This document shows positions 53,760-62,750 of a DNA stretch of 64,000 nt, one piece after another. This stretch comes from Streptomyces sp. AM 4-1-1 (lineage in GTDB: Bacteria > Actinomycetota > Actinomycetes > Streptomycetales > Streptomycetaceae). The notes beneath the pieces were generated by a model. That model worked only from the letters and a program-made list of their open reading frames with translations. It was not told where the DNA came from and did not search any database. The DNA is taken from the NCBI RefSeq assembly GCF_029167625.1, contig NZ_CP119145.1, positions 3,286,001-3,350,000 of the forward strand, read 5' to 3'. Made by a program: the position numbers and the translations under genes. Every line of letters begins with the position of its first letter. Positions within the stretch are counted from its first letter, which is position 1.

Positions 53760-54631
53760 CGGACGATTCCCGTCTTCCGCAGGAACTTGGTGGTCTTGCG
53801 GAACGTCTGTTCCTCGGCGTGGACCCGGGCCGGTGAGGCGAGCAGTTCACGGCGTATCCCGTGCGGGTCGTCGAGCCCGGCGTCGCGGTAGACCTGCGGG
53901 TGGTAGAGGGATTCGAAGCTGTGGGTCATGTAACGGCGCAGATAGCCGGAGATCTCCTGGAGTTCCTCCTCCGTCGCCGTCCTGCGCACTTCCTCGAAGA
54001 GCAGTTGGACCAGTTCGCGGCCGAAGGCGATGTGCCGGGACTCGTCCTGGTGGTGAATGCGGTTGATGGCGCGGATCGTCTCGTGCAGCCGCTCGTCCAC
54101 CGCCATCGAGGAGTTGTAGTGGTCCACCAGCTCTTCGAAGATCATGATGCGGGCGAAGACGAGCAGGTTCTCCACCGCGGCCGATGAGGTGGGGGCGGCC
54201 GTGGCGCCGGCCGGCTGGCGGTAGATCTTGCCGTTGCCGTAGCGCAGGCAGAACTCCGCGAAGAACCACATGTGCTCGTTCTCCTCACCGATGAAATGGT
54301 GGAAGAACTCGGACGGCGCCTCGAATCCTGCTGTGTGGATGCGGTTGACGACCTCGATGAGGAGTTCGCGAATGCCGTGCACATTGAGGCTGTAGAAGTT
54401 GATGCTCTCGTACCGCGAGAGGGCGTGGGCCTGCTCGGGGCTGAGCCGCCGCGCCACCTCCGTCCCGTGGGTGGTGGTGAGTTCGGGGCTCATCCACCAC
54501 ATGTCCTCGGGGAGCCGGTCGGGCCAGTCGAAGAGCCGGTACGGGTTGTAGTAGTCGTCGATGGACTTGGCGCTGAGGCGACCCAGAATCCCCTGGAACC
54601 GCTCGCTGCGCTCGATGACTTCGCTGACCAT
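53756..54631 (-). CDS. AurF-family diiron N-oxygenase
   Basis: 291 residues, all-helical. Ligand motifs are YESINFYSLN (E), GEENEHMWFFAEF (E..H), MIFEELVDHYN (E) and HHQDESRHIAFGREL (H...E..H), in the order of AurF/CmlI. AurF-type enzymes oxidise amines to hydroxylamine, nitroso or nitro groups, in some cases on carrier-bound substrates. With the adjacent aa:CP ligase, oxidation of the amine of an ACP-bound amino acid is the simplest inference. First gene of the minus-strand operon. Confidence 0.87.
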   Translation of the reverse strand: MVSEVIERSERFQGILGRLSAKSIDDYYNPYRLFDWPDRLPEDMWWMSPELTTTHGTEVARRLSPEQAHALSRYESINFYSLNVHGIRELLIEVVNRIHTAGFEAPSEFFHHFIGEENEHMWFFAEFCLRYGNGKIYRQPAGATAAPTSSAAVENLLVFARIMIFEELVDHYNSSMAVDERLHETIRAINRIHHQDESRHIAFGRELVQLLFEEVRRTATEEELQEISGYLRRYMTHSFESLYHPQVYRDAGLDDPHGIRRELLASPARVHAEEQTFRKTTKFLRKTGIVR

Positions 54632-54928
54632 GGACCGATGACCTCCGTTCGCCGCGGGTGCCGCGTCGTCTCCGAAGGTAGGTCGGCACCGGAAGTCCGT
54701 TCAACGCCAGAAAGCGGCCTGGCCGGGACCGGACGCCGACCGGTCGCGCACGGATGGGCACGGGTGGGCAATTCGAACCCATGGGCGCGGTTCAAAAATC
54801 CCGGGCACCCCTATATCATTGATCGATTAATTTCACCAACCGGATGATTTGCTACGAGTTCGACAGTTTGCGCATATCGCTCCGACCAATGCTATGGAAT
54901 CGCCGACATTCATGGACAGGGACACCTT
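54632..54928. promoter_or_regulatory. Divergent promoter region of the biosynthetic cluster
   Basis: A ~300-bp spacer between the AurF operon and the SARP gene. From 54785 to 54910 it is clearly A/T-richer (TATATCATTGATCGATTAAT near 54812), a typical pathway-specific regulator target. No exact heptamer direct repeats were confirmed by eye. Confidence 0.55.
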
Positions 54929-57900
54929 GTGGCAAAGCAGCTCTCAGCGGAGAAACGAATTTTGCCGGATACCTCAGAAATTATTTCCGTGTCCGCCGGA
55001 AGCTGGATCCAGGCGGCGCGCAAACGCGCCGTGATGAGCCAGCGGGAACTGGCCGCGAAGGCCGGGATGAGCACCCGGGCACTGCGCGACATCGAGCACG
55101 GCCGGGTCCGGCAGCCCCAACTGAGCACGGTCCGGCGCCTGATCACCGCCCTGGGACTCGCCGACGCCGAGGCCGCGGCCCTGCACGCCGCGGTACGGGG
55201 GAACGCGTCCCAGGCCCAGGACGGCAGGCGGCTGCGCCTCCTCGTCCTCGGCACGCTCTCGGTGCAGCGCGGAGAGAGCCAGGTGGTGATCGCCCGGCCC
55301 ATGCTGCGGCGGATCATCGGGCTGCTGGTGCTCAAGCACCCGCAGCCGGTCACGCGGCAGGAGCTGGTGGACACCCTGTGGCCGTCCAACCCGCCCCGCT
55401 CCTACCAGAGCCTGATCCACACCTACATCAGCCAGGTGCGCCAGAGCCTCGGACAGGGCACGTCGCGCTCCGCGGCGCCGGGCGTGGAACGCGTCCCGGG
55501 TGGATACGTGCTCAAGGTCGACCGGAGCCAGACGGACCTGGGCCGCTTCCAGGAGCTCGTGGCCCGCGCGAAGCGCTCCCGGAGCGCCGGGTCCCCCGAG
55601 CTCGCCCACGACTCCCTGACGGCCGCGCTGCGGTGCTGGCGCGGGCCGCTGCTCGCGGACATGGACCCCGCGCTGCAACAGCACCCGAGGGCCGTCGCCG
55701 TCACCGAGAGCCGTACCGAGGCCGCCCTCCTCCACGCCGACCTGGCCCTGGAGTTGGGCCGCCCCGAGCAGTCCGTACGTCTGCTGTGGTCCGTGGCCGA
55801 CAGCGATCCGCTGCACGAGGGGGTGCACGCACGGCTGATGCTCACGCTCGCGGCCTGCGGCGAACAGGCCGCCGCACTCAAGGTGTTCGCCGCCTTCCGG
55901 GACCGCCTCGACGACCAGCTCGGCATCTCCCCGAGCGACGAGATACGCGACGCGCACCTGCGCGTCCTGCGCCAGCAGCTGCCCCGTCCCGACCGCGGCG
56001 CGGACCCGGAGCCCGCCACCGCCGACCGGCCGGCCACCGCCCGGCCCGCCCAACTGCCGTACGGCACCTCCTGGTACACCGGCCGTGACCGGCAGATGCA
56101 CGAGCTGGACGCGCTGCTGAACGACGACCCGGCCGAGCACACCCCCATCGTGACCGTGATCGGCCCGCCCGGCGTCGGCAAGACGGCCCTCGCGCTGCAC
56201 TGGGCCCATGCCCATCGCGACCACTTCCCCGACGGACAGCTGTTCGTGAACCTGCAAGGGCACTCGCTGCTGCCCGCCCTGCGCCCCGTGGACGTCCTGG
56301 CCCGCTTCCTGCGGGCGCTGGGCGTGGCACCGGGGCAGGTGCCACCCGGTGAGGACGAGGCGGCCGCTCTCCTGCGCACGCTGCTCGCGGGTGAACGCAT
56401 GCTGATCGTGCTGGACAACGCGGCGGGCGTCGACCAGGTGCGCCCGCTGCTGCCGGGGAGCGGTGCCTGCCGGACCGTCATCACCAGCCGCACCCACCTC
56501 TCGGGCCTGATCGCCAACGACGGGGCCCGGCCGCTCAGCCTGGACGTGCTGAACCTGAGCGAGGCCCACGCCCTGCTCACCCGCATCCTCGGCGAGCACC
56601 GGGTGGCCGACGAGCCCGACGCCGTGGTGGAGCTGGCCAGGCTGTGCGGCTGGCTACCACTGGCGATCCGCATCGCCGGGGCCAATCTGATCGCCAACGG
56701 GAGCGCCGGCGTGGCGGATTACTGCGCGGAGCTGGTCAACGGCGATCTGCTCGGCAGGCTCCAGGTGGAGGGCGACGAACGGTCCGCGGTACGGGCCGCC
56801 TTCCACCTCTCGTACCAGGCCCTGCCCGAACCCGCCCGCCGCATGTTCCGGCTGCTCGGCCTCGCTCCGGGGCCCGACATCACCGTGCGGGGCGCCGCGT
56901 CCCTGATCGACGCGGACCCGGCCGAGGCCGAACCGCTGCTCAGGTCGCTGGCCCACGCCCATCTGGTCCAGGAGCCGGAACCCGGACGGTTCGGCATGCA
57001 CGACCTGCTCCGCTCCTACGCCCGCGAGCTGGTCGCGGACGACGAGAGCGGGGCGCGACGGCGTCTGCTCGACTGGTACACGCGAGGCGCGGAGGCGGCC
57101 GCCCTGGTCCTGTATCCGGAGGACCCGGTACTGCGGGCGCGCGCCGGGGAGGGGAACGCCACCGAGGCCGCCGTCGCCGACGCCACCAAGGCGACGGAGT
57201 GGCTGGAGAGCGAACGCGAGAACCTGATCGGTACGGTGCTGTTCGCGGCGGAGTCCGGGGAGCACCGGACCGCCTGGCGGCTGGCGGAGGCGCTGTACGG
57301 CTTCCTCTCCCAGGGCACGTACACCACCGAGTGCCTGGCGGTCGCGGAGGCGGGGTTCGCTTCCGCGACGGCGGACGGTGATCCACGGGCCCGGTCGGCG
57401 GCCCGTCTCAAGATCGCCGACTGTCACTGGGCGCAGGGCCACAACGCGGTGGCCCAGGAGCAGTACGCCGACGCGCTGGACCTGGCCACCGAGGCGGGCT
57501 GGGCCGACGGGCAGGCCGCCGCGCTGCGCCGGATCGGCGCCGCGTACCAGGAGAACGGCGCCATGCGCACGGCATCCGGACTGTTCCTGCGGGCGCGCGG
57601 TCTCACCGGGCAGACCGAAGGGGTGGGCGCGGCCGACGACTTGATGAACCTGGGGCTGATCGGCTGGAAGCTGGGGCGGCTGCACGAGGCCGTTGCCCAC
57701 TACACACAGGCCGCCCGCCTCTTCAGGGACCTGGGTTCGCTCAGCGGCGAGGCCATATCGCACACCAACCTGGGGATCGTCTACCGCGCCCTCGGCCGTC
57801 CCCTGGACGCCATCCAGGTGATGAACGAGGCCCTGCACGTGCACACGCTCAGCGGCAACAAGGCCAGCGAGACAGTGGCATTGAGCTGCCTGTCGTCGGC

Positions 57901-58513
57901 CCACTCCGACCTCGGCGACCACGAGTCGGGTACGCGTCTGGCGCGTACCGCGCTCGCCTCGGCCCAGTCCATGCGCAACCGGCGCCTGGAAGCCAACGCG
58001 CACTTCTCGATGGGTACGGCGCAGGAGCGGGCCGGCGACCTGGAAGGGGCGTCGGCCAGCTACCGGGAGGCGCTGCACCTGGCGGAGGTGGTCAACGACC
58101 GCTATCCGCAGGTCTACGCGCTGGTCGGACTCGCCACGATGCGGCTGCGCCTGGGCGCTCCCGAGGAGGCGCTGGCCACCGCCCACCAGGCCCTGTCCCT
58201 CGCCCAGGGGGCCGAGTTCCGGCTCCTCGAAGCGTCCGCGCTCAACGTCCTGGCCCAGGTGCGGGTCGTCCTCGGTGAGCCGGCGCGTGCGCTCGACGAC
58301 GCCGGACGGGCGCTCATCCTGCACCGGGAGACCGGTCACCGGCCCGGTGAGGCGCGCAGCCATCTGGTGATCGGCAGCGCGTACCGGGCGCTGGGCGCCC
58401 GGGGCCGGGCGTTCGGGCACTGGCGCCGGTCGCTGCTGCTCTTCCGGGACATGGGTGTGGCGGGCTTCCGGGACCTGAACGTCCGTGCCGTGGGGGGCGC
58501 CGCCCGCCCCTGA
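54929..58513 (+). CDS. Large SARP-type pathway regulator (XRE HTH, SARP, NB-ARC ATPase, TPR)
   Basis: 1194 residues. In order: an XRE helix-turn-helix (MSQRELAAKAGMSTRALRDIEHG, about 36-58), an OmpR-like winged helix and BTAD (LVLGTLSVQRG, then QELVDTLWPSNPPRSYQSLIHTYISQVRQ; LGRFQELVARA), an NB-ARC ATPase with Walker A GPPGVGKTAL (about 411-420) and LIVLDNA, then about ten TPR-like helical pairs from residue 740. GTG start at 54929. Such AfsR-like regulators activate secondary-metabolite clusters; an extra XRE domain before SARP is uncommon. Confidence 0.9.
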   Translation: MAKQLSAEKRILPDTSEIISVSAGSWIQAARKRAVMSQRELAAKAGMSTRALRDIEHGRVRQPQLSTVRRLITALGLADAEAAALHAAVRGNASQAQDGRRLRLLVLGTLSVQRGESQVVIARPMLRRIIGLLVLKHPQPVTRQELVDTLWPSNPPRSYQSLIHTYISQVRQSLGQGTSRSAAPGVERVPGGYVLKVDRSQTDLGRFQELVARAKRSRSAGSPELAHDSLTAALRCWRGPLLADMDPALQQHPRAVAVTESRTEAALLHADLALELGRPEQSVRLLWSVADSDPLHEGVHARLMLTLAACGEQAAALKVFAAFRDRLDDQLGISPSDEIRDAHLRVLRQQLPRPDRGADPEPATADRPATARPAQLPYGTSWYTGRDRQMHELDALLNDDPAEHTPIVTVIGPPGVGKTALALHWAHAHRDHFPDGQLFVNLQGHSLLPALRPVDVLARFLRALGVAPGQVPPGEDEAAALLRTLLAGERMLIVLDNAAGVDQVRPLLPGSGACRTVITSRTHLSGLIANDGARPLSLDVLNLSEAHALLTRILGEHRVADEPDAVVELARLCGWLPLAIRIAGANLIANGSAGVADYCAELVNGDLLGRLQVEGDERSAVRAAFHLSYQALPEPARRMFRLLGLAPGPDITVRGAASLIDADPAEAEPLLRSLAHAHLVQEPEPGRFGMHDLLRSYARELVADDESGARRRLLDWYTRGAEAAALVLYPEDPVLRARAGEGNATEAAVADATKATEWLESERENLIGTVLFAAESGEHRTAWRLAEALYGFLSQGTYTTECLAVAEAGFASATADGDPRARSAARLKIADCHWAQGHNAVAQEQYADALDLATEAGWADGQAAALRRIGAAYQENGAMRTASGLFLRARGLTGQTEGVGAADDLMNLGLIGWKLGRLHEAVAHYTQAARLFRDLGSLSGEAISHTNLGIVYRALGRPLDAIQVMNEALHVHTLSGNKASETVALSCLSSAHSDLGDHESGTRLARTALASAQSMRNRRLEANAHFSMGTAQERAGDLEGASASYREALHLAEVVNDRYPQVYALVGLATMRLRLGAPEEALATAHQALSLAQGAEFRLLEASALNVLAQVRVVLGEPARALDDAGRALILHRETGHRPGEARSHLVIGSAYRALGARGRAFGHWRRSLLLFRDMGVAGFRDLNVRAVGGAARP

Positions 58514-58735
58514 CGGCTCCCCGTCCACCCCCGGCAGCGGGCCTCCGGGACCCGAACGTCCGCACCGTCGGGGGCGCCGCCCGCCCCTGACGGCCCTCGG
58601 CGCCCCGGCGGCGGTTCCGCCCCCGACGGCTCCCCGTCCACCCCCGGCAGCGGGCCTCCGGGACCCGAACGCCCACGCCGTCGGGGGCGCCGCCCGCCCC
58701 TGACGGCCCTCCTCCCCCGGCAGCGGGCTCCGGTG
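58461..58735 (+). repeat. Tandem copies of the regulator's 3' end
   Basis: The last ~60 bp of the regulator (from CGGGCTTCCGGGACC at 58461 through its TGA) recur with few changes at 58538 and 58651, each again ending CGCCGCCCGCCCCTGACGG; a fourth copy begins at 58724 and breaks off. Spacer sequences with CTCCCCGTCCACCCCCGG are also repeated. The rest of the gap to 58980 holds no gene, only the leader of the next one. Confidence 0.8.
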
Positions 58736-58980
58736 ACTACCGGCAGAGGAATTGCGACTTCTGCCGCCCTCGCGGGGCGACCTCGCTCCGGGGACGCGTC
58801 GGCCCAAGTCAGTGCCGGTTCTTCCGGTTCCGCGCGGAGGGCCGACGCGGCCGGGACGGCTATGGCCCGGTTCTGGCCGCGCGGCCAAACGGTCTCCGTA
58901 CGCTGCTCAGGAAAGGTACAGACCATTCGGCTTCGAAGTGTTCCGCCGCACGTCAATTCACACTCCACCGAAGGAGAACC

Positions 58981-59607
58981 GTGGAGATCACTTGCGCCGC
59001 ACGGCCCGGGGGTGACCCCGGCGGAATCGAGGACGTCATCGTCACGGGCGGCCGCTTCGCCGTCCTGGTGAACACGGCCGGCCCGGGGCCCGGCACACAT
59101 CCACCGGCACATGAGATCTGCGCCCAGCTGGTGGCCGGCCTGATCCAGCACGCCGATACGCCCCTGCCCGCGCTGCTGGACGCCGCCCTCGGCGAGGCGG
59201 AGGCAGGACCCCCCGCCTCGGGGTCCGAGCCCCCCGCCTCCCTCTCCGTCGCCGTGGCCCGCACCCGCGAGGGCAAGGTGGATCTGCTCCTGCGGGGCGA
59301 GACGGCCGCGCTCATCCAGTTCCCGGACCTGACCGTCAACGAGATGCTGCACAGCCGCTACCCCGGCCGGGCCCTGGTCGGCAGCCTGCCCGTGTCGGAG
59401 GCCCGCCGGGTCTGCCTGCTGTCCGAGGGCGCACGCCGGCTGGCCGACCGGTGCGGCTGGGACTGCCGCCGGATTCTCGACCAGGTGACCGCCGAGGGCC
59501 CTGACGCCCTCCTGGCGAAGATGCGCGCGGCCGCGCCGGGCGACCTCGCACCGCCGTCCCGGCTCCCCGGAGCGTCGGTGGCGCTCTGCTCCCCGTACAC
59601 CCGCTGA
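58981..59607 (+). CDS. PP2C-like protein with lost metal ligands (pseudophosphatase)
   Basis: 208 residues following the PP2C plan: VIVTGGRFAVLVNTAG in place of a DG-containing strand, a PHxxHE-like helix start, SLSVAVARTREGKVDLLLRGETA, VCLLSEGARRLADRCGW and SRLPGASVALC. At the four places where PP2Cs carry metal-binding Asp (DGA, GDS, TDG, DDAT) there is Asn/Thr, Glu, Ser-Glu and Pro-Gly. It would bind rather than hydrolyse phosphoproteins. GTG at 58981 has AAGGAGAA upstream. It precedes the condensation-like gene and likely shares its transcript. Confidence 0.6.
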   Translation: MEITCAARPGGDPGGIEDVIVTGGRFAVLVNTAGPGPGTHPPAHEICAQLVAGLIQHADTPLPALLDAALGEAEAGPPASGSEPPASLSVAVARTREGKVDLLLRGETAALIQFPDLTVNEMLHSRYPGRALVGSLPVSEARRVCLLSEGARRLADRCGWDCRRILDQVTAEGPDALLAKMRAAAPGDLAPPSRLPGASVALCSPYTR

Positions 59608-59662
59608 CGCGTTCCAGCCCTCCGCGTCCTCACTCCCTTCCGACCTATCCGAGGTGTCCCCT

Positions 59663-61420
59663 TTGTCACAGTTCACAGTGGCCTTCTCCGGTCTTTCCCA
59701 CCGCACCGGACCACTCTCGTTCGGACACGCCAACATCCTGCGGGCCATCACCATCGACGACGACCCGACCCGGCTCAACCTGGCCATGGTCTTCGACGCC
59801 CCGGCCGACGGCGGACTCGACCGCGTGGCACGGCAGTTGCACACGCTCCTCGCACGGCACGAGTCACTGCGCACGACGTACCGGTCCGCCACCCCCGTCA
59901 CCCAGCGGGTGGCCGGCGACGGCGCCCTTACCGCCGAGGTCGTCGACGGCGGCTCCGACCCGCTGGAGACCGCCGAGCGCACCGCGCGCCGACTGCGTTC
60001 CAAGACCTTCGACCTGAGCGCGGAACTGCCCTTCAGGGTCGCGGTGGTCACCGCGGACGGCGCGCCGCGCCACCTGGTGTGGGTGGTCTCGCACGCCGCG
60101 ATGGACGTGGCGGCCTGCGAGGTCCTGCACGCGGAATGGCACGCCCTGTCGACCGGCGAACCGCTGCCCCCGGCGCCCGCGTCGGAGCCCGTCGACGTCG
60201 TGGAGCTGGAGCGGACGCCCTCCATCAAGCGGCTCGGCGAAGGGGCCGTACGGTACTGGGAATCACAGATCCGCCAGGTGCCGCAGGCGATGTTCACGCT
60301 CCCGCACACGGCTCCCGCGAAGAACGACTGGCTGCACCCCGGACTGAACATCCGCTCACGCACCGTCCCCGCCCAGCTCGAAGCCATCGCGGAGCGCACC
60401 GGCGCCAGCGCGTCCGCCGTGGCGCTCGCGGCGCTGGCCACACTGATCGGCCACCGCACCCGCAACGAGTCCGTGACCACCACCTCGCTCTCCGGCAACC
60501 GGGTGGTGCGCAAGCTCCACGGGTTCTTCGGTTCGCTGGCGCAGGACGCGCTGCTGCCGGTCGACCTCTCCGGGGCCGCCACCTTCGACGACGTGGTCCG
60601 CCAGGTGCGCTCCGCCGGCCTTCCCGCCTACCGGCACAGCTGGTTCGACCCCACCGCCGTCTGGCAGGTCATCAACGGCGTGAGCGCCGGACGCGGCATC
60701 AGCTTCGCCCGCGACCTGGTCTTCAACGACATGAGCGCGCTGGCGGCCGCGGCCGGTTCGCCCGACCGGTCCGCGCTCGGGCGGCTGCCCGGCGTCTGGA
60801 TACCCGGCCACCAGCCCCCGCTCCAAGAGGATGCGGAACTCGGCGGCGGGATCACCTGGCTGCCCGCCGAGGACATCCCCTGCCGGTTCTTCATCTGCCT
60901 GTACCAGCTGGAGGAGGAGTTCGAGGTGACGCTCTGGATCGACCCGTACGTCCTGGACAAGGACGAGGCGGAGGAGTTCGGGCGGTCCCTGCTGCGGCTG
61001 CTGCGGGCCGCCGCCGGGACCGAACTGCCGCTGACCGAACTGCCCCCGCTCATCACGCTGCCACCGGTCGACCGCGGCGAGGGCTGGTATCTGAGCGACC
61101 ACTCGTGGATCGAGCTGGACGCCGTACGGGAACTGATCTCCGAGGTCGTCGGGGACGCCCCGCACCTGGTCACCATCGAGCCCGACGAACGGCTCGGGCA
61201 CCGCCTGGTGTGCCATCTCGTCGCGCCCGCCGCACCGGAGTCCGTCCACGAGCGCACCCTGGTGGCGCTCCCGGGACGGGTCACCGCCATCGCCCCGCAC
61301 CGCTATCTGGTGCACCCCGCCGCACCGCCCGCCGACGGCCTCGCCGACCCCGCGGCGTGGGCCGCCCTGCCCGTGATCGCGGACGCCTCCGGACGCGCCG
61401 AAGGACGTGTGACCGCATGA
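59663..61420 (+). CDS. Stand-alone condensation-domain protein (NRPS C-domain-like)
   Basis: About 585 residues. The core motif is VSHAAMDVAAC (second His and Asp of HHxxxDG kept; first His is Ser and Gly is Val); LSFGHANILRAITIDDD at the start, LATLIGHRTRNESVTTTSLSGN and LHGFFGSLAQDALLPVDL follow C-domain motifs. The last ~110 residues extend beyond the fold. A free C-domain could join an ACP-bound amino acid to an amine, alcohol or second acyl group. TTG at 59663 has GAGG upstream; GTG at 59654 is the alternative. Confidence 0.75.
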   Translation: MSQFTVAFSGLSHRTGPLSFGHANILRAITIDDDPTRLNLAMVFDAPADGGLDRVARQLHTLLARHESLRTTYRSATPVTQRVAGDGALTAEVVDGGSDPLETAERTARRLRSKTFDLSAELPFRVAVVTADGAPRHLVWVVSHAAMDVAACEVLHAEWHALSTGEPLPPAPASEPVDVVELERTPSIKRLGEGAVRYWESQIRQVPQAMFTLPHTAPAKNDWLHPGLNIRSRTVPAQLEAIAERTGASASAVALAALATLIGHRTRNESVTTTSLSGNRVVRKLHGFFGSLAQDALLPVDLSGAATFDDVVRQVRSAGLPAYRHSWFDPTAVWQVINGVSAGRGISFARDLVFNDMSALAAAAGSPDRSALGRLPGVWIPGHQPPLQEDAELGGGITWLPAEDIPCRFFICLYQLEEEFEVTLWIDPYVLDKDEAEEFGRSLLRLLRAAAGTELPLTELPPLITLPPVDRGEGWYLSDHSWIELDAVRELISEVVGDAPHLVTIEPDERLGHRLVCHLVAPAAPESVHERTLVALPGRVTAIAPHRYLVHPAAPPADGLADPAAWAALPVIADASGRAEGRVTA

Positions 61421-62748
61421 GCACCACGACCGACGCGCACACCGGCGGATCACCGGAGGGAATCCCGGCGAACGAAGCACCCGCCGACCCGGGGCGGCCC
61501 GGGGCGCCGGAGCGCGGGACATCCGTGTGGACCACCAACTTCCGGCTCTACTTCGGCGCCCGGACCGGCTCACTGCTGGGCGACGCGATGCTGCCCGTGG
61601 CCCTCTCCGTCGGCCTGCTCGACGCCGGATACGGCTCGTCGGGCGTCGGATACGCGCTCGGCGCGTGGATGGCCGCGCTCGCACTGTGCATGCTCTTCGG
61701 AGGGGTCCTCGCCGACCGCTTCACGCCTCGCCGGATGATGGTGCTCGCGGATCTGGCCCGGCTGGCGATCCAGGCGGGCATGGCGGTGATGTTCGCCACC
61801 GGTTCGACCTCCCTGATCGGCGTCGTCGCCCTCCAGTTCCTCAGCGGCGCCGCCACCGCGCTGTTCCAGCCCGGCGTGGCGAGCATGGTCCCGCAGGTCG
61901 CCACCGACGTGCAGCGGGCCAACGGGGTGCTCAGGGTCGCGGAGTCGGTGGCCGGCGTCCTCGGCCCGGCGCTCGCGGGGCTCCTGGTCAGCTTCTCGGG
62001 CCCGGGGACCGTGTTCGGCATCTACGCGGCGACGTACGCGCTGAGCGCCGGATGCCTCTTCGCCCTGCGCCTGGACGCGGCTGCGGCCGGCGACGGCGAA
62101 GCGGACTCCTTCCTGCGCCAACTGGCCACCGGATGGCAGGAGTTCAAGGCCCGCACCTGGCTGTGGGGGGTCATCTCCATCTTCCTGCTGTACGGGTGCT
62201 TCGTGGCCGGCGTCTCGCTGCCGGTCGGGGCCGACCTGATCGTGAGCGACCTGGGGTCCACCGCGCTCGGCATCGGCATGGCCGCCTTCGGCGCGGGCGG
62301 AGTGCTCGGCGGCTTCGTGGCCATCAAGGTGCGCAGCGAACGGCCACTGGCCGCGGGCTCCCTCGGCTGGGCGCTGTTCGCCCTGTATCCGATCATGCCC
62401 GCGCTGCGTCCGGGCGTCGTCACGCTCTCGGCCGGGTGGGCCCTGGCCGGTGCCGGTCTGGCCTACTGGTCGGTCATCTGGGCGACCACCGTACAGACCC
62501 AGATCCCCGCCGAACTGCTCAACCGGGTGTACGCCTACGACGTCGCCGGATCGCTGACCTCCATGGCGCTGGGCCGCTCACTGGCCGGTCCGCTGGCCTC
62601 CGTGACCGGGCAGCGCACGCTGATGGTCCTGGCCACGGCGCTCGGACTGGCCTGCGCGGGACTCCTGCTCGCGGTACCGGCCATCCGGCAGCTGCGGGCG
62701 GTCAGGACCGGTGCGGAACCGGACGAGGACGAGAAGCAGAGGAGTTGA
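61417..62748 (+). CDS. MFS transporter (probable product exporter)
   Basis: 443 residues with ~12 membrane spans. The MFS loop motif GGVLADRFTPRRMMVLADLARL is intact; ATALFQPGVASMVPQV and LLNRVYAYDVAGSL are typical of MFS-3/enterobactin-exporter-like proteins. Start overlaps the condensation gene stop (ATGA). Export of, or self-resistance to, the cluster product is the likely role. Confidence 0.88.
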   Translation: MSTTTDAHTGGSPEGIPANEAPADPGRPGAPERGTSVWTTNFRLYFGARTGSLLGDAMLPVALSVGLLDAGYGSSGVGYALGAWMAALALCMLFGGVLADRFTPRRMMVLADLARLAIQAGMAVMFATGSTSLIGVVALQFLSGAATALFQPGVASMVPQVATDVQRANGVLRVAESVAGVLGPALAGLLVSFSGPGTVFGIYAATYALSAGCLFALRLDAAAAGDGEADSFLRQLATGWQEFKARTWLWGVISIFLLYGCFVAGVSLPVGADLIVSDLGSTALGIGMAAFGAGGVLGGFVAIKVRSERPLAAGSLGWALFALYPIMPALRPGVVTLSAGWALAGAGLAYWSVIWATTVQTQIPAELLNRVYAYDVAGSLTSMALGRSLAGPLASVTGQRTLMVLATALGLACAGLLLAVPAIRQLRAVRTGAEPDEDEKQRS

Positions 62749-62750
62749 CC

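Noticed and set aside
54844..56088. 414-codon open frame overlapping the start of the SARP gene
   Set aside because: It is a +1 shadow, Arg/Pro/Ala-rich, of the well-supported SARP frame.
60079..62748. 889-codon open frame fusing the condensation and MFS genes
   Set aside because: Only its 3' part is the true MFS frame; the first ~446 codons are an Arg-rich shadow of the condensation gene. The MFS gene has its own ATG at 61417 coupled to the upstream stop.
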